A DNA stretch of 34,660 nucleotides from Buttiauxella izardii. Its GTDB lineage: Bacteria > Pseudomonadota > Gammaproteobacteria > Enterobacterales > Enterobacteriaceae. Positions 1 to 8,562 of this stretch are shown here, one piece after another; position 1 is the first letter of the stretch; every line of letters begins with the position of its first letter. The notes below the pieces were generated by a model. That model worked only from the letters and a program-made list of their open reading frames with translations, had not been told where the DNA came from and made no database searches. Made by a program: the position numbers and the translations under genes. Where the stretch lies: the NCBI RefSeq assembly GCF_003601925.1, contig NZ_QZWH01000021.1, positions 1-34,660 of the forward strand, written 5' to 3'.

Positions 1-1
1 T

Positions 2-41
2 TGTTAAAGAGCAGTGAGTTAGGCGCTTTCGCTTGCTAACT
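2..41 (-). promoter_or_regulatory. rRNA operon leader: boxB-like hairpin and boxA antitermination site
   Basis: Read leftward, a hairpin (arms AGTTAG and CTAACT, 36-41 and 17-22) is followed by TGCTCTTTAACA at 13-2. This is the boxB-boxA order of enterobacterial rRNA leaders, where NusB/NusE (S10) bind the boxA RNA to prevent premature termination. It implies a 16S rRNA gene just outside the left edge, transcribed leftward. That matches E. coli, where an rRNA operon lies downstream of clpB. No mature rRNA sequence lies within the window. Confidence 0.9.
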
Positions 42-52
42 CGAGGTGGCGT

Positions 53-80
53 ATATTACGCTTTCCTCTTTCAGAGTCAA
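53..80 (-). promoter_or_regulatory. rRNA operon promoter P2
   Basis: On the minus strand -35 TTGACT (80-75) and -10 TAATAT (58-53) are separated by 16 bp. Position and sequence resemble the constitutive P2 promoter of E. coli rRNA operons, about 90 bp downstream of P1 and just before boxB/boxA. Confidence 0.85.
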
Positions 81-142
81 GCGTTTATTTTCGCTTTTCA
101 TCTGGCTGACGAGCCGGTTTGTAAGCCGTTGTGCCGTGTCAG

Positions 143-179
143 TGGAGGCGCAGTATAGGGATTTTCCGGAGGCTGACAA
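143..179 (-). promoter_or_regulatory. rRNA operon promoter P1
   Basis: On the minus strand -35 TTGTCA (179-174) and -10 TATACT (157-152) have a 16-bp spacer. A GC-rich discriminator and a predicted start at A143 follow. The layout matches rrn P1 promoters, which respond to ppGpp/DksA and initiating NTP levels. A run of A/T tracts upstream (about 181-205) resembles an UP element; Fis sites would be expected further right but were not resolved. Confidence 0.88.
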
Positions 180-267
180 GTACTAAAATGCGAAAAACTT
201 ATCGTTCGCTCACTTTCCAGGCAATCTATCTTTAAGAAGCTCAATATTGCCTGGTTTATAAACAAAA

Positions 268-291
268 ACGAGCCCCGGAGGGCTCGTTTTT
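268..291 (-). terminator. Intrinsic terminator of clpB (also reads rightward)
   Basis: Stem ACGAGCCC/GGGCTCGT (268-275 and 280-287) with a CGGA loop. T-runs flank it on both strands. It lies 15 bases beyond the clpB stop codon and separates clpB from the rRNA promoters. Confidence 0.9.
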
Positions 292-305
292 ATCTTTTAT
301 GTGAC

Positions 306-2879
306 TTACTGCACTGCCACAATATGATTATCTTTTACTTCAAGATGCACAGGTTTCCCAGGAATCAGCTCTCCAGAGAGGATTTGCTGCGCCAACGGGT
401 TCTCAATTTGCTGCTGGATTGCACGTTTCAATGGTCGCGCACCGTATACCGGGTCATAACCATTCTCGCTAAGCAGTTTCAACGCATCTTCAGTAATAGT
501 GACTTCGTAGCCACGGTCTTCAAGGCGTTTGTATAAACGTTGCAACTGAATCTGCGCAATAGAAGCAATGTGTTTTTCACCCAGTGGATGGAACACCACC
601 ACTTCATCTATACGGTTAACAAACTCAGGGCGGAAGTTCTGACTCACAACACCAAGCACCAGCTCTTTCATGTGACTGTAGTCCAGCGCGCCAAAGCGTT
701 CCTGAATCAAGTCAGAGCCCAGGTTTGAAGTCATAATCACAACCGTATTACGGAAGTCGACAGTTCTGCCCTGCCCATCAGTCAAGCGCCCATCATCCAA
801 CACTTGCAATAAGATGTTGAATACGTCCGGGTGCGCCTTCTCCACTTCATCTAACAGAATGACGGAGTAAGGACGACGACGGACTGCTTCTGTCAGATAG
901 CCACCTTCTTCATAACCTACATATCCAGGAGGCGCACCGACCAGACGCGAGACCGAGTGTTTTTCCATAAACTCGGACATATCGATACGTACCATTGCAT
1001 CGTCGCTATCAAACATAAAGTTTGCTAACGCCTTACACAGTTCAGTTTTACCTACACCTGTTGGCCCAAGGAACAGGAACGAACCAATCGGGCGATTCGG
1101 GTCAGACAAACCTGCGCGGCTACGGCGAATTGCGTTCGACACAGCTTCTACCGCTTCATTCTGCCCAATTACGCGTGTATGAAGTTCTTGCTCCATTCGC
1201 AGTAGTTTTTCCCGCTCACCTTCCAGCATGCGAGCCACAGGGATACCCGTCCAACGCGCCAACACATCAGCAATTTCTACGTCGGTAACTTTGTTCCGCA
1301 GCAGACGCATCGTTTTACCTTCGCTCTGCGTTGCAGCTGCAAGCTGTTTCTCGAGTTCGGGTATTTTTCCGTATTGCAGCTCAGACATTCTCGCCAGGTC
1401 ACCAATACGGCGAGCCTGCTCTATAGCAATTTTCGCCTGCTCTAACTCAGCTTTAATAGTCTGAGTGCCGGAAAGTGACGCTTTCTCTGCTTTCCACTCT
1501 TCTTCGAGGACTGAATATTCACGCTCTTTCTGCCCTAATTCTTCTTCGAGCATACTCAAACGCTTCTGACTGGCTTCGTCAGACTCTTTCTTCAGCGCCT
1601 GCTGTTCCAGCTTGAGCTGGATAATGCGACGGTCGAGACGGTCGAGCTCTTCCGGTTTCGAGTCAATCTGCATACGAATGCTGGAAGCTGCTTCATCGAT
1701 AAGGTCGATGGCTTTATCCGGCAACTGACGATCGGCAATATAACGGTGCGATAAAGTTGCAGCCGCAACAATCGCCGGGTCAGTGATTTGCACATGGTGG
1801 TGCAATTCGTAACGCTCTTTTAAACCACGCAATATAGCAATGGTATCTTCGACAGTAGGCTCGGCAACGAACACCTTCTGGAAGCGACGCTCAAGTGCCG
1901 CATCTTTCTCTATATATTGGCGGTATTCATCAAGCGTTGTCGCACCGACGCAGTGTAATTCACCGCGAGCCAGTGCTGGTTTGAGCATATTACCTGCATC
2001 CATTGCACCGTCAGCTTTACCCGCGCCCACCATAGTGTGCAATTCGTCAATAAACAGAATGACGTTACCTTCCTGTTTGGAAAGATCGTTCAGCACACCT
2101 TTCAGGCGCTCTTCAAATTCACCACGGTATTTGGCACCAGCCACCAGCGCGCCCATATCCAGCGCCAGGACACGTCGGCCTTTCAGCCCTTCCGGCACTT
2201 CGCCATTAATAATGCGCTGAGCCAGGCCTTCAACAATTGCAGTTTTACCCACACCAGGCTCACCAATCAGTACCGGGTTATTTTTGGTACGACGTTGCAA
2301 TACCTGGATAGTGCGACGAATTTCTTCATCACGACCAATCACCGGATCGAGCTTGCCAAGTTCTGCACGCTCGGTCAGATCGACGGTATATTTTTTCAAT
2401 GCCTGACGTTGGTCTTCGGCACCTTGATCATTCACGTTTTCGCCTCCACGCATTTGCTCAATTGCTGCTGTCACATTTGCCGTGGTAGCACCCGCTGATT
2501 TCAGTAAATCAGTTAATGTTCCGCGTGATTCAAGTGCTGCCAGAACAAATAACTCTGACGAAATGAAGTTGTCATTCCGTTTTTGTGCCAATTTGTCGCA
2601 CAGGTTTAATGCACGGACTAAGTCCTGCGAAGGTTGAACGTCACCGCCCGTTCCTTCAACTTGTGGCAAACGGCTTAAAGCTTGCTCAATATCAGTGCGC
2701 AGTTTCCCGGCATTTACGCCAGCAGATGTCAGTAAAGGGCGCACAGATCCACCTTCCTGATTGAGCAACGCGCTCATCAAGTGAAGGGGTTCGATAAATT
2801 GGTTGTCGTGCCCGAGAGCTAGAGATTGGGCATCGGCGAGAGCAAGCTGGAATTTATTAGTAAGACGATCCAGACGCAT
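306..2879 (-). CDS. clpB: ClpB, AAA+ protein disaggregase
   Basis: ClpB is a hexameric cytosolic ATPase that extracts polypeptides from aggregates together with DnaK/DnaJ/GrpE. The product is 857 residues, the E. coli length. Visible in order: the N-domain (about 1-148), AAA module 1 with Walker A GEPGVGKT and Walker B ILFIDE, the long coiled-coil middle domain (about 410-520) with heptad-like charged residues, and AAA module 2 with Walker A GPTGVGKT and a C-terminal sensor region. The start at 2879 is chosen because GGAGG lies just upstream; the longer reading (MGGV...) starts inside that ribosome-binding site. An internal GTG at 2435 (codon 149), preceded by GGAGG, would give the shorter ClpB form known from E. 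coli. Transcription is from a sigma-32 promoter and ends at 268-291. Identification is firm. Confidence 0.99.
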   Translation of the reverse strand: MRLDRLTNKFQLALADAQSLALGHDNQFIEPLHLMSALLNQEGGSVRPLLTSAGVNAGKLRTDIEQALSRLPQVEGTGGDVQPSQDLVRALNLCDKLAQKRNDNFISSELFVLAALESRGTLTDLLKSAGATTANVTAAIEQMRGGENVNDQGAEDQRQALKKYTVDLTERAELGKLDPVIGRDEEIRRTIQVLQRRTKNNPVLIGEPGVGKTAIVEGLAQRIINGEVPEGLKGRRVLALDMGALVAGAKYRGEFEERLKGVLNDLSKQEGNVILFIDELHTMVGAGKADGAMDAGNMLKPALARGELHCVGATTLDEYRQYIEKDAALERRFQKVFVAEPTVEDTIAILRGLKERYELHHHVQITDPAIVAAATLSHRYIADRQLPDKAIDLIDEAASSIRMQIDSKPEELDRLDRRIIQLKLEQQALKKESDEASQKRLSMLEEELGQKEREYSVLEEEWKAEKASLSGTQTIKAELEQAKIAIEQARRIGDLARMSELQYGKIPELEKQLAAATQSEGKTMRLLRNKVTDVEIADVLARWTGIPVARMLEGEREKLLRMEQELHTRVIGQNEAVEAVSNAIRRSRAGLSDPNRPIGSFLFLGPTGVGKTELCKALANFMFDSDDAMVRIDMSEFMEKHSVSRLVGAPPGYVGYEEGGYLTEAVRRRPYSVILLDEVEKAHPDVFNILLQVLDDGRLTDGQGRTVDFRNTVVIMTSNLGSDLIQERFGALDYSHMKELVLGVVSQNFRPEFVNRIDEVVVFHPLGEKHIASIAQIQLQRLYKRLEDRGYEVTITEDALKLLSENGYDPVYGARPLKRAIQQQIENPLAQQILSGELIPGKPVHLEVKDNHIVAVQ

Positions 2880-2919
2880 AACTCCTCCCATATACAGGTC
2901 AAATTTGCTACTGGAGATA

Positions 2920-2947
2920 AAATGAGGTCATCCCTCAATTATTCAAG
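2920..2947 (-). promoter_or_regulatory. Sigma-32 heat-shock promoter of clpB
   Basis: On the minus strand CTTGAA (2947-2942), a 14-bp spacer and CCTCATTT (2927-2920) fit the sigma-32 pattern CTTGAA-N13/14-CCCCAT. It lies about 40 bp upstream of the clpB start and resembles the E. coli clpB promoter. Confidence 0.88.
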
Positions 2948-3009
2948 GTTAATGACCTGAAATATTTGAAGCGTTAGATTCCTGCGTTGGATCGTCTTGA
3001 TTCAATAGG

Positions 3010-3741
3010 TTATATCAGCCAAATGAAACTTGCCATACGGCCTGTCGTTCTGTCGCGTCGATACGAGAAAAAATCCCCTGCTTCGCTGTAAGTACAACGG
3101 TCACCACCACAAATCTCCGTGACGCCCAGAGCAGACAAGCGCTGACGAGCTAATGTGTAGATGTCAGCAAGGTATTTTTCCCCGGAAGGGCGAAATGCAA
3201 TATCAGCCTGAATGTCTTTAGCCATAAAGGCTTCACGCACTTCAGGGCCGACTTCAAATGCTTCAGGACCAATAGCCGGACCAAGCCACGCCATTATGTT
3301 TTCTGGAGCATCTTTAAAACAGGCAACAGTTTCTTCAAGAACGCCTTCGCACAGGCCGCGCCATCCAGCATGAGCGGCTGCAACTTCTGTTCCAGCCTTA
3401 TTACAGAATAGCACCGGCAGGCAATCAGCTGTCATTACCGCACAAACGGTGCCCGGCGTTGAGCTATAAGACGCATCAGCACGTTTGGACAGATAGGGTC
3501 CACCCGCAAGCTTTAACACTTCTTTGCCGTGCACTTGTTCTAACCAAATCGGCTTTGAAGGTAACTGCGCGGCGGCATAGAAGAGACTGCGATTTTTTTC
3601 GACATCATCCAGATTATCACCGCAGTGCGCCCCCAGATTAAGCGAGTCGTAAGGCGGCTGACTCACACCGCCAATACGTGTCGAACTGCAAGCAGCCACT
3701 CCTTCTGGAAGTGGCCAATGCGGGACGATCAGTTTGCTCAT
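3010..3741 (-). CDS. pgeF: PgeF/YfiH, Cu/Zn-dependent purine nucleoside phosphorylase-type (laccase-domain) protein
   Basis: A 243-residue protein of the DUF152/laccase-domain family. E. coli YfiH/PgeF (same length) has been reported to keep L-serine out of peptidoglycan precursors, and relatives cleave purine nucleosides. The metal-binding His-Cys-His set is visible: H71 in EQVHGK, C107 in TADCLPV and H124 in HAGWRG. The C-terminus GRMASFIWLI is typical. Its start codon overlaps the rluD stop by four bases (ATGA-type overlap), so the two are translationally coupled. clpB follows from its own heat-shock promoter. The physiological substrate is not settled for the family. Confidence 0.95.
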   Translation of the reverse strand: MSKLIVPHWPLPEGVAACSSTRIGGVSQPPYDSLNLGAHCGDNLDDVEKNRSLFYAAAQLPSKPIWLEQVHGKEVLKLAGGPYLSKRADASYSSTPGTVCAVMTADCLPVLFCNKAGTEVAAAHAGWRGLCEGVLEETVACFKDAPENIMAWLGPAIGPEAFEVGPEVREAFMAKDIQADIAFRPSGEKYLADIYTLARQRLSALGVTEICGGDRCTYSEAGDFFSYRRDRTTGRMASFIWLI

Positions 3742-4718
3742 AGCCAGTCCAGTTGGTCCTTATGGAGTTCAGTATCTACACGCAGCGCTTCGATTAACTC
3801 GACCATATCCTGAGGAATCGGCGCATGCCATTCCATCAACATACCGCTGATCGGATGATGAAGACGCAGCATGGTTGCGTGTAAAGCCTGGCGGTCAAAC
3901 TTACGCAGTACGCTGACAAACTCTTCCGATGCACCTTTTGGTGGGCGTGGGCGGCCGCCATAAAGCTGATCGCCAACCAACGGATGAGTAATATGAGCCA
4001 TGTGGACACGAATCTGGTGAGTACGGCCTGTTTCCAGGCGCAAACGCAGGCGCGTATGCACACGGAAATGTTCCATGATTCGGTAGTGCGTAACCGCAGG
4101 TTTACCCATTGGATGCACAGCCATATGCGTACGTTTAGTCGAATGGCGGCTGATTGGCTCATCTACTGTGCCACCCGCAGTCATATGACCAATCGCAACC
4201 GCTTCATATTCACGCGTAATTTCACGTAATTGCAAAGCTTCAACCAGGTGAGTTTGCGCAGGAACAGTTTTCGCCACGACCATCAGACCGGTAGTGTCTT
4301 TATCCAGACGATGCACAATGCCCGCACGCGGCACATCGGCAATCGGCGGATAATAATGAAGCAGCGCATTTAGTACGGTTCCGTCAGGATTACCCGCACC
4401 AGGATGCACAACGAAATCACGCGGTTTGTTAATCACCAGAATATCGTCATCTTCATAAACGATATTGAGCGGGATATCTTGTGGTTCCCAGCGCACATCC
4501 TCTTCGATTTCAGCATTGATTGTGACGTTCTCGCCACCCAATACTTTTTCTTTCGGCTTGTCGCTGATATTGCCATTGACCAGCACGCGCTGTTCAAGAA
4601 TCCATTCTTTTATGCGCGATCGTGAATAATCAGGGAACAATTCGGCCAAAGCTTGATCTAAGCGTTGACCGAGTTGAGATTCGGACACTGTTGCGGTGAG
4701 TTGTACTAGTTGTGCCAT
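3738..4718 (-). CDS. rluD: RluD, 23S rRNA pseudouridine synthase
   Basis: RluD converts uridines 1911, 1915 and 1917 in helix 69 of 23S rRNA to pseudouridine, late in 50S assembly. The 326-residue protein has an N-terminal S4-like RNA-binding region (about 15-80, including SRSRIKEWI) and the catalytic RluA-type domain with the HRLDKDTTG motif; D139 is the catalytic aspartate. RTHQIRVHM and the C-terminal WHAPIPQDM segment are also typical. It is the first gene of the leftward rluD-pgeF pair and is divergent from bamD. Confidence 0.98.
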   Translation of the reverse strand: MAQLVQLTATVSESQLGQRLDQALAELFPDYSRSRIKEWILEQRVLVNGNISDKPKEKVLGGENVTINAEIEEDVRWEPQDIPLNIVYEDDDILVINKPRDFVVHPGAGNPDGTVLNALLHYYPPIADVPRAGIVHRLDKDTTGLMVVAKTVPAQTHLVEALQLREITREYEAVAIGHMTAGGTVDEPISRHSTKRTHMAVHPMGKPAVTHYRIMEHFRVHTRLRLRLETGRTHQIRVHMAHITHPLVGDQLYGGRPRPPKGASEEFVSVLRKFDRQALHATMLRLHHPISGMLMEWHAPIPQDMVELIEALRVDTELHKDQLDWL

Positions 4719-4738
4719 AGACAGCTTCTTCGTTAACG

Positions 4739-4767
4739 TTGGGTTTTACGGCAATGCCGTTTAATAT
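4739..4767 (+). promoter_or_regulatory. Candidate bamD promoter
   Basis: TTGGGT (4739-4744), a 17-bp spacer and TAATAT (4762-4767) lie about 75 bp upstream of the bamD coding region. On the other strand TTAAGA (4792-4787), an 18-bp spacer and TATATT (4768-4763) form a possible rluD promoter. The two would share the same AT-rich -10 region and so exclude each other. Pattern-based only. Confidence 0.5.
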
Positions 4768-4848
4768 AGTGTGCTATTGTAGCTGGTCTTAATCGGGAGC
4801 TGGAACTGCGAGCTTCCCGGATAACATTCTGAGGAAAGTCAAAACGTC

Positions 4849-5586
4849 ATGACGCGTATGAAATATCTGGTGGCAGCAGCCACGTTGAGCCTGGCTTTGG
4901 CTGGTTGCTCCAGTTCCAAGGATGAGGTTCCTGATAATCCACCTTCTGAGATCTATGCGACTGCCCAGCAAAAGTTGCAGGACGGTAACTTTAAAGCGGC
5001 GATAACGCAACTGGAAGCGCTGGATAACCGTTATCCGTTCGGGCCTTACTCGCAGCAAGTGCAGTTAGATCTTATCTATGCCTACTACAAGAATGCTGAC
5101 TTGCCACTGGCACAGGCAGCTATCGACCGCTTTATGCGTTTAAATCCGACCCATCCCAATATCGACTACGTACTTTACATGCGCGGTCTGACGGATATGG
5201 CGTTGGATGATAGCGCATTACAAGGTTTCTTTGGTGTAGATCGTTCAGACCGAGATCCAGCCCATGCTCGTGATGCTTTCAACGATTTCTCTAAGCTGGT
5301 TCGCGGTTACCCGAACAGCCAGTATGTCACCGATGCCACCAAGCGTCTGGTGTTCCTGAAAGATCGTTTAGCGAAATATGAGCTTTCGGTGGCGCAATAC
5401 TACACTAAACGCGGCGCGTGGGTTGCAGTAGTTAACCGTGTCGAAGGAATGTTGCGTGATTTCCCTGATACTCAGGCCACTCGTGATGGCTTGAAGCTGA
5501 TGGAAAATGCTTACCGCGAAATGCAAATGCCGGCTCAGGCCGACAAAGTCGCTAAAATTATCGCGGCTAACAGCAGCAAAGCCTGA
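4849..5586 (+). CDS. bamD: BamD, outer-membrane assembly lipoprotein
   Basis: BamD is the essential lipoprotein of the BamABCDE complex that folds beta-barrel proteins into the outer membrane; it binds BamA and substrate signals. The 245-residue product has a lipoprotein signal (residues 1-19) ending in LAGC with C20 as the lipidated cysteine. Ser follows at +2, so it is not retained in the inner membrane. The rest is a chain of TPR-like helices ([10 protein letters not shown] through KVAKIIAAN). The start at 4849 has AGGAAAG upstream; a second ATG at codon 4 also exists. It is divergent from rluD and ends before a strong terminator at 5607-5635. Confidence 0.98.
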   Translation: MTRMKYLVAAATLSLALAGCSSSKDEVPDNPPSEIYATAQQKLQDGNFKAAITQLEALDNRYPFGPYSQQVQLDLIYAYYKNADLPLAQAAIDRFMRLNPTHPNIDYVLYMRGLTDMALDDSALQGFFGVDRSDRDPAHARDAFNDFSKLVRGYPNSQYVTDATKRLVFLKDRLAKYELSVAQYYTKRGAWVAVVNRVEGMLRDFPDTQATRDGLKLMENAYREMQMPAQADKVAKIIAANSSKA

Positions 5587-5606
5587 TTCACTGATTCAGA
5601 AAAACA

Positions 5607-5635
5607 AAATGGCAGCCCAAGTGGCTGCCATTTTT
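5607..5635 (+). terminator. Intrinsic terminator of bamD
   Basis: Stem AAATGGCAGCC/GGCTGCCATTT (5607-5617, 5623-5633), loop CAAGT, followed by a T-run. It starts 21 bases after the bamD stop. Confidence 0.92.
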
Positions 5636-5664
5636 ATTGCCTGATTTTCCCCTCGCACCACCAA

Positions 5665-5678
5665 ACTGAAACGGTTTA
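5665..5678 (+). promoter_or_regulatory. Candidate Cra (FruR) site
   Basis: ACTGAAACGGTTTA satisfies every position of the degenerate Cra consensus RSTGAAWCSNTHHW. It lies about 165 bp upstream of the predicted raiA start point, between the bamD terminator and the CRP site. With uniform base use I estimate about 0.3 such matches by chance in a window of this size, so the call is tentative. Confidence 0.35.
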
Positions 5679-5792
5679 GCGTCAGGTCATCCAATCAAAT
5701 ATGGACGCTATTACGCAGTTCTTCAAGCATTAAAAACGGAGATCCTGTCCTGCCTCACAAAAAGGGTTTACTGACAAAAAGTGACAAAATAG

Positions 5793-5834
5793 TGTGATTC
5801 ACATCACACATTTTGACATTCAGAAAGGTATGCT
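5793..5834 (+). promoter_or_regulatory. raiA promoter with CRP site (class II geometry)
   Basis: TGTGA-N6-TCACA at 5793-5808 is a complete CRP core palindrome. The -10-like TATGCT at 5829-5834 places the start near 5841-5842, so the CRP site is centred about 41 bp upstream, the class II activator position. There is no good -35 hexamer, as expected for such promoters. This fits the carbon- and stationary-phase-controlled expression known for raiA. Confidence 0.75.
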
Positions 5835-5870
5835 GGAGTTACCAAGACGGGAAAGACAAGAGGTAACTTT

Positions 5871-6209
5871 ATGACAATGAACATTACCAGCAAGCAAATG
5901 GAAATCACCCCAGCGATTCGTCAACACGTCGCAGACCGTCTAACTAAACTGGACAAGTGGCAAACTCATCTAATTAATCCACACATTGTTTTGTCCAAAG
6001 AACCGAAAGGTTTCGTGGCTGATGCCACCATTAATACGCCAAATGGCCAGCTCGTAGCGAGCGCTAAACACGATGATATGTATACGGCTATCAACGATTT
6101 GATTAACAAACTGGAGCGGCAGTTGAATAAAGTGCAACACAAAGGTGAAGCGCGTCGCACAGCAGGTTCAGTGAAAGACGTTGCTATCGCAGAAGTTGAA
6201 GAAGAGTAA
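5871..6209 (+). CDS. raiA: RaiA/YfiA, ribosome-associated inhibitor (hibernation factor)
   Basis: RaiA binds the 30S decoding channel in cold shock and stationary phase. It stabilises inactive 70S ribosomes and opposes the 100S dimers formed by RMF and HPF. The 112-residue protein (113 in E. coli) starts [17 protein letters not shown] and has the basic RNA-binding helices ([20 protein letters not shown]) of the S30AE family. It ends in the acidic tail EVEEE that distinguishes RaiA from short HPF. An AGAGGT ribosome-binding site precedes the ATG at 5871. It is monocistronic: CRP-type promoter upstream, terminator at 6234-6257. Confidence 0.97.
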   Translation: MTMNITSKQMEITPAIRQHVADRLTKLDKWQTHLINPHIVLSKEPKGFVADATINTPNGQLVASAKHDDMYTAINDLINKLERQLNKVQHKGEARRTAGSVKDVAIAEVEEE

Positions 6210-6233
6210 CCTTTTAGCTTTATCAATCAATAC

Positions 6234-6257
6234 AACGCGCCTCCGGGCGCGTTTTTT
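6234..6257 (+). terminator. Intrinsic terminator of raiA
   Basis: Stem AACGCGCC/GGCGCGTT (6234-6241, 6246-6253), loop TCCG, then a T-run. The pheL -35 element starts two bases after the T-run. Confidence 0.92.
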
Positions 6258-6258
6258 A

Positions 6259-6288
6259 TTGACAGGGCGAAAACAGACCGGGTAAGTT
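6259..6288 (+). promoter_or_regulatory. pheL-pheA promoter
   Basis: A perfect -35 TTGACA (6259-6264) is followed after 18 bp by a weak -10 TAAGTT (6283-6288). The -10 lies in a small palindrome, GGGTAAGTTACCC. Predicted initiation near 6295 gives a short leader to pheL. The -35 is convincing; the -10 assignment is less so. Confidence 0.6.
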
Positions 6289-6315
6289 ACCCATACGACT
6301 TATCAGGAACCCACC

Positions 6316-6363
6316 ATGAAATTATTTCCGTTTTTCTTCGCATTCTTTTTTACCTTCCCCTGA
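6316..6363 (+). CDS. pheL: PheL, pheA leader peptide
   Basis: This 15-codon reading frame encodes [15 protein letters not shown]. Eight of the 15 residues are phenylalanine; E. coli PheL ([15 protein letters not shown], from memory) has seven. Ribosome stalling at the Phe codons when charged tRNA-Phe is scarce favours the antiterminator and permits pheA transcription. It ends just before the attenuator segment and is too short for ordinary gene finding. Confidence 0.95.
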   Translation: [15 protein letters not shown]

Positions 6364-6365
6364 AT

Positions 6366-6439
6366 GGGAGGCAATTCGTCGTGTGATAGAAAATGCGAAG
6401 ACGAACAAACAGGCCTCCCCCAGCGGGGAGGCCTTTTTT
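6366..6439 (+). promoter_or_regulatory. pheA transcription attenuator
   Basis: The terminator is AGGCCTCCCC/GGGGAGGCCT (6411-6420, 6425-6434), loop CAGC, followed by a T-run to 6439. The competing arm GGGAGGC (6366-6372), directly after the pheL stop, can pair with GCCTCCC (6413-6419). A further stem TTCGTC/GACGAA (6375-6380, 6400-6405) lies between. These mutually exclusive pairings are the standard elements of Phe attenuation. Confidence 0.92.
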
Positions 6440-6462
6440 ATGGAATTTTATAAGGTAGCGTT

Positions 6463-7623
6463 ATGAGTGAGATGAACCCATTGCTGGAACTGCGCGATAA
6501 AATCAGCGCTCTGGATGTAAAACTGCTGGCCTTACTGGCAGAGCGTCGCTTGCTGGCGGTAGAAGTCGGGAAAGCAAAACTCGCCACTCACCGCCCGGTG
6601 CGTGATATCGACCGTGAGCGTGACTTGCTTGAGCGCCTGATTGCTCTGGGTAAAACGCATAATCTGGATGCGCACTACATAACACGCCTGTTCCAGCTCA
6701 TCATCGAAGATTCCGTTCTGACCCAACAAACGCTTTTGCAGCAGCATCTTAATAAAACCAATCCGCAATCTGCTCGAATCGCGTTCCTTGGTCCGAAAGG
6801 CTCGTACTCACATCTTGCTGCTCGCCAATATGCCGCTCGCCATTTTGAACAATTCATTGAAAGCGGATGCGCTAAATTCCACGACATCTTCAACCAGGTT
6901 GAAACCGGACAGGCCGATTACGCCGTCGTACCACTAGAAAACACCAGCTCTGGCGCAATCAACGATGTCTACGATTTATTACAGCACACCAGCTTGTCTA
7001 TCGTTGCTGAGATGACCGTGCCAATCGATCACTGCGTGTTAGTTAATGGCACAACCGATCTGAACACTATCCAGACGGTGTACAGCCATCCGCAACCGTT
7101 CCAGCAATGCAGCCAGTTCATTAATCGCTACCCGCACTGGAAAATTGAATATTGCGAAAGCACCTCTGCGGCGATGGAAAAAGTGGCTCAGGCAAATTCT
7201 CCACTTGTTGCAGCGCTGGGCAACGAAGCCGGTGGTGCGCTTTACGGCTTGCAAGTTCTCGAGCGCAATCTGGCTAACCAAACACAAAACATTACCCGAT
7301 TCATCGTACTGGCGCGTAAAGCAGTTGAAGTGACTGACCAGGTTCCCGCTAAAACCACGTTACTGATGGCAACAGGCCAGCAAGCGGGTGCATTGGTAGA
7401 AGCGTTGCTGGTTCTGAGAAACCATAATCTGATTATGACGAAGCTCGAGTCCCGTCCAATTAACGGCAACCCGTGGGAAGAGATGTTTTATCTGGATGTT
7501 CAGGCGAATCTGAACAATGAAGAAATGCGAAAAGCGCTGCGTGAAATGGGTGAAATCACCCGCTCACTGAAGGTGCTGGGCTGTTATCCAAGCGAAAATG
7601 TGGTGCCTGTCGAGCCGGTATAA
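6463..7623 (+). CDS. pheA: PheA, bifunctional chorismate mutase/prephenate dehydratase
   Basis: PheA converts chorismate to prephenate and then to phenylpyruvate, the committed steps to phenylalanine, and is feedback-inhibited by Phe. At 386 residues it has the E. coli length. The N-terminal mutase domain keeps R11, R28, K39, D48 and E52 of the active site. The dehydratase domain (about 105-285) shows [22 protein letters not shown] and the NITRF catalytic motif. The C-terminal ACT domain has GALVEAL and ESRP, which form the Phe-binding site. Expression is through the pheL attenuator. The gene converges on a lactonase-type gene rather than directly on tyrA. Confidence 0.99.
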   Translation: MSEMNPLLELRDKISALDVKLLALLAERRLLAVEVGKAKLATHRPVRDIDRERDLLERLIALGKTHNLDAHYITRLFQLIIEDSVLTQQTLLQQHLNKTNPQSARIAFLGPKGSYSHLAARQYAARHFEQFIESGCAKFHDIFNQVETGQADYAVVPLENTSSGAINDVYDLLQHTSLSIVAEMTVPIDHCVLVNGTTDLNTIQTVYSHPQPFQQCSQFINRYPHWKIEYCESTSAAMEKVAQANSPLVAALGNEAGGALYGLQVLERNLANQTQNITRFIVLARKAVEVTDQVPAKTTLLMATGQQAGALVEALLVLRNHNLIMTKLESRPINGNPWEEMFYLDVQANLNNEEMRKALREMGEITRSLKVLGCYPSENVVPVEPV

Positions 7624-7630
7624 CATTGGC

Positions 7631-7661
7631 AGTAAGCCAGCGTTATGCTGGCTTACTGATT
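7631..7661 (+). terminator. Shared terminator of pheA and the lactonase gene
   Basis: Stem AGTAAGCCAGC/GCTGGCTTACT (7631-7641, 7647-7657), loop GTTAT, followed by GATTTTG. The right arm includes the stop codon of the convergent leftward gene (7653-7655), so one hairpin serves both 3' ends. The T-run is weak in both directions. Confidence 0.75.
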
Positions 7662-8528
7662 TTGTCTAAACTTCAGTTTTGGCATTCCTGCAACTGCCAC
7701 TTTGAGCATAAAAATCGCACCAGACAGCGGTCTTTCAGCGACTTCTGCATCACTCATATTTTCGCGGGTAGTTGTGATGAACAGCGTCTTCATATCATCG
7801 CCACCAAAACACACCATCGTTGGGCAACGCACCGGCAACCGATATTCTTCCAGTACATCGCCATCAGGCGATAAACGCGCAATGCGGTAACCATCAAACA
7901 AAGCCGTCCAATAGCAACCTTCTGCGTCAATAGCCGCGCCGTCAGGGATCCCCTGCCCCGGCTCGAAACGTTTAAACACTTCGCGCTGACCTGGTTCGCC
8001 TTGTTCATCTAATGGCGTCCGGTAAATCACGCGGTTTGGTGTATCTGAAGTAAACATCCATTTTTTATCCGCACTAAAAGCCAGACCGTTCGCGCCATGA
8101 ATATCATGCTGAATAACATGAGCAGTCAGATCGTTGTCAACGCGGCACAACAGCGCACCGTTGTAATCGCCCGGTCCCCAAAATGTTCCGGCATAAAAAC
8201 GCCCATCCCTGTCCGTTCCACCGTCATTGAAACGAGCTAATGCAGGGTTATTAGGGTTGTCGCAAATTTTTCGCGTGATAAGCCCAGTATGGTTAGTGAG
8301 ATAAATCCCGCTGCGCAGCGCGACGATAAAACCGCCCGCTTCGCACAACGCAAAACATCCAACTTCTTCGGAAAACTGAATCACATCGTGTTTTTTACTG
8401 ACAATGTTATAGCGATGAATTTCGTTTTCGAGAATGTCCGTCCAGTAGAGGCTATTTTCTTGCGCACTCCACGTCGGGCATTCAGGTAAGTGGCCGGTGT
8501 AATCGAACAGAACTTGCGGCTGTGCCAT
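7653..8528 (-). CDS. SMP-30/gluconolactonase/LRE-family protein (probable sugar lactonase)
   Basis: A 291-residue six-bladed beta-propeller protein of the SMP-30/regucalcin/gluconolactonase family. Members bind a divalent metal and hydrolyse sugar lactones. The four metal ligands known from human regucalcin have clear equivalents: E16 (LPECPTW), N101 (RFNDGG), N147 (HGANGLA) and D196 (IPDGAAID). The ATG at 8528 is chosen because AAGGAT lies 6 bases upstream; the longer frame to 8561 has no such site. No signal peptide is seen, so it is probably cytosolic. It sits between the tyrA terminator and pheA, where E. coli has no gene. A weak promoter (TTGGCT, 16 bp, TGTATT at 8574-8547) would give almost no leader, so readthrough of the tyrA terminator is an alternative. 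The substrate is unknown. Confidence 0.9.
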   Translation of the reverse strand: MAQPQVLFDYTGHLPECPTWSAQENSLYWTDILENEIHRYNIVSKKHDVIQFSEEVGCFALCEAGGFIVALRSGIYLTNHTGLITRKICDNPNNPALARFNDGGTDRDGRFYAGTFWGPGDYNGALLCRVDNDLTAHVIQHDIHGANGLAFSADKKWMFTSDTPNRVIYRTPLDEQGEPGQREVFKRFEPGQGIPDGAAIDAEGCYWTALFDGYRIARLSPDGDVLEEYRLPVRCPTMVCFGGDDMKTLFITTTRENMSDAEVAERPLSGAIFMLKVAVAGMPKLKFRQNQ

Positions 8529-8562
8529 TTCTCTATCCTTTTCGCCAATACAATTTGCCAAT

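Noticed and set aside
324-2498. Rightward open frames within clpB and similar shadow frames within rluD, ffh and tyrA
   Set aside because: They lie antisense to firmly identified genes, lack ribosome-binding sites and have no family resemblance.
4802-4832. Possible sigma-E promoter of bamD (GGAACT ... TCTGA)
   Set aside because: The spacer is about 20 bp, too long for sigma-E, and the start would fall in the ribosome-binding site of bamD.
8529-8561. N-terminal extension (11 residues) of the lactonase-type protein
   Set aside because: No ribosome-binding site precedes the upstream start and the extension runs into the tyrA terminator region; AAGGAT fits the ATG at 8528.
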